From Fibrobacter sp. (GTDB lineage Bacteria > Fibrobacterota > Chitinivibrionia > Chitinivibrionales > Chitinispirillaceae), in assembly GCA_012515615.1 (NCBI GenBank), contig JAAYYB010000169.1, positions 1 to 37,540 of the forward strand: a DNA stretch of 37,540 nt, in the 5' to 3' direction. How positions within the stretch are numbered: position 1 is the stretch's first letter; each line of letters starts with the position of its first letter. The notes under the pieces were generated by a model. That model ran no database searches. It saw only the letters and a list, made by a program, of their open reading frames with translations, and was not told where the DNA came from. Shown here in pieces: positions 37,424 to 37,540 of this stretch. The position numbers were made by a program, and so were the translations under genes.

Positions 37424-37540
37424 AAAACTTTCTACTTTCTACTTGTGATTTGCGACTTGTGACTTGTGACTTGTGACTTGTGACTTGTGACTTGTGACTT
37501 GTGACTTGTGACTTGTGACTTGTGACTTGTGACTTGTGAC
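37424..37540. repeat. Heptanucleotide tandem array (GTGACTT)n with degenerate left border; continues past the window edge
   Basis: AAAACTT TCTACTT TCTACTT GTGATTT GCGACTT, then (GTGACTT)x11 plus GTGAC. Confidence 0.97.

Noticed and set aside
1-37540. CRISPR arrays, prophage, toxin-antitoxin or defence islands
   Set aside because: No regularly spaced repeats with unique spacers, and no integrase, phage structural or recognisable defence proteins among the ORFs.

Overview
This 37.5-kb window reads as an ordinary chromosomal segment of a Gram-negative-type bacterium. It carries Kdo transferase, outer-membrane barrel-like proteins, and the rpsB-tsf-pyrH-frr-uppS-cdsA-dxr-rseP order; a Fibrobacterota-like origin is only a guess. 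From left to right it contains: the 3' part of a membrane/HEAT/cyclic-nucleotide-binding protein gene that runs off the left edge; a sugar-type ABC transporter operon (SBP, two permeases, ATPase) followed by a small lipoprotein and a TPR protein; a tRNA-like fragment, terminator and perfect inverted repeat upstream of an intact tRNA-Thr(CGT); a minus-strand cluster of an outer-membrane protein, GH57 enzyme, DUF4912 protein, outer-membrane barrel and Cys-rich lipoprotein; a translationally coupled run REC-GGDEF / waaA / holA / truA / htrA; then DUF4321, gatA, NlpC/P60, pheA, a secreted protein, rpmB, an MBL-fold hydrolase, an RpoD-type sigma factor, rplM-rpsI and the rpsB-to-rseP run. I see no CRISPR array, intact prophage, or clear defence or biosynthetic island. 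The most interesting signals are non-coding. (1) A 163-bp, almost completely self-complementary element between frr and uppS has terminal inverted repeats and an apparent 5-bp TCATA target duplication (MITE-like). (2) An IS91/Y2-type transposase C-terminal relic lies upstream of rplM. (3) A tRNA 5'-half duplication region precedes tRNA-Thr. (4) A heptanucleotide (GTGACTT)n array runs off the right edge and has a decayed border. I did not find convincing evidence of a wholly new multi-gene system.
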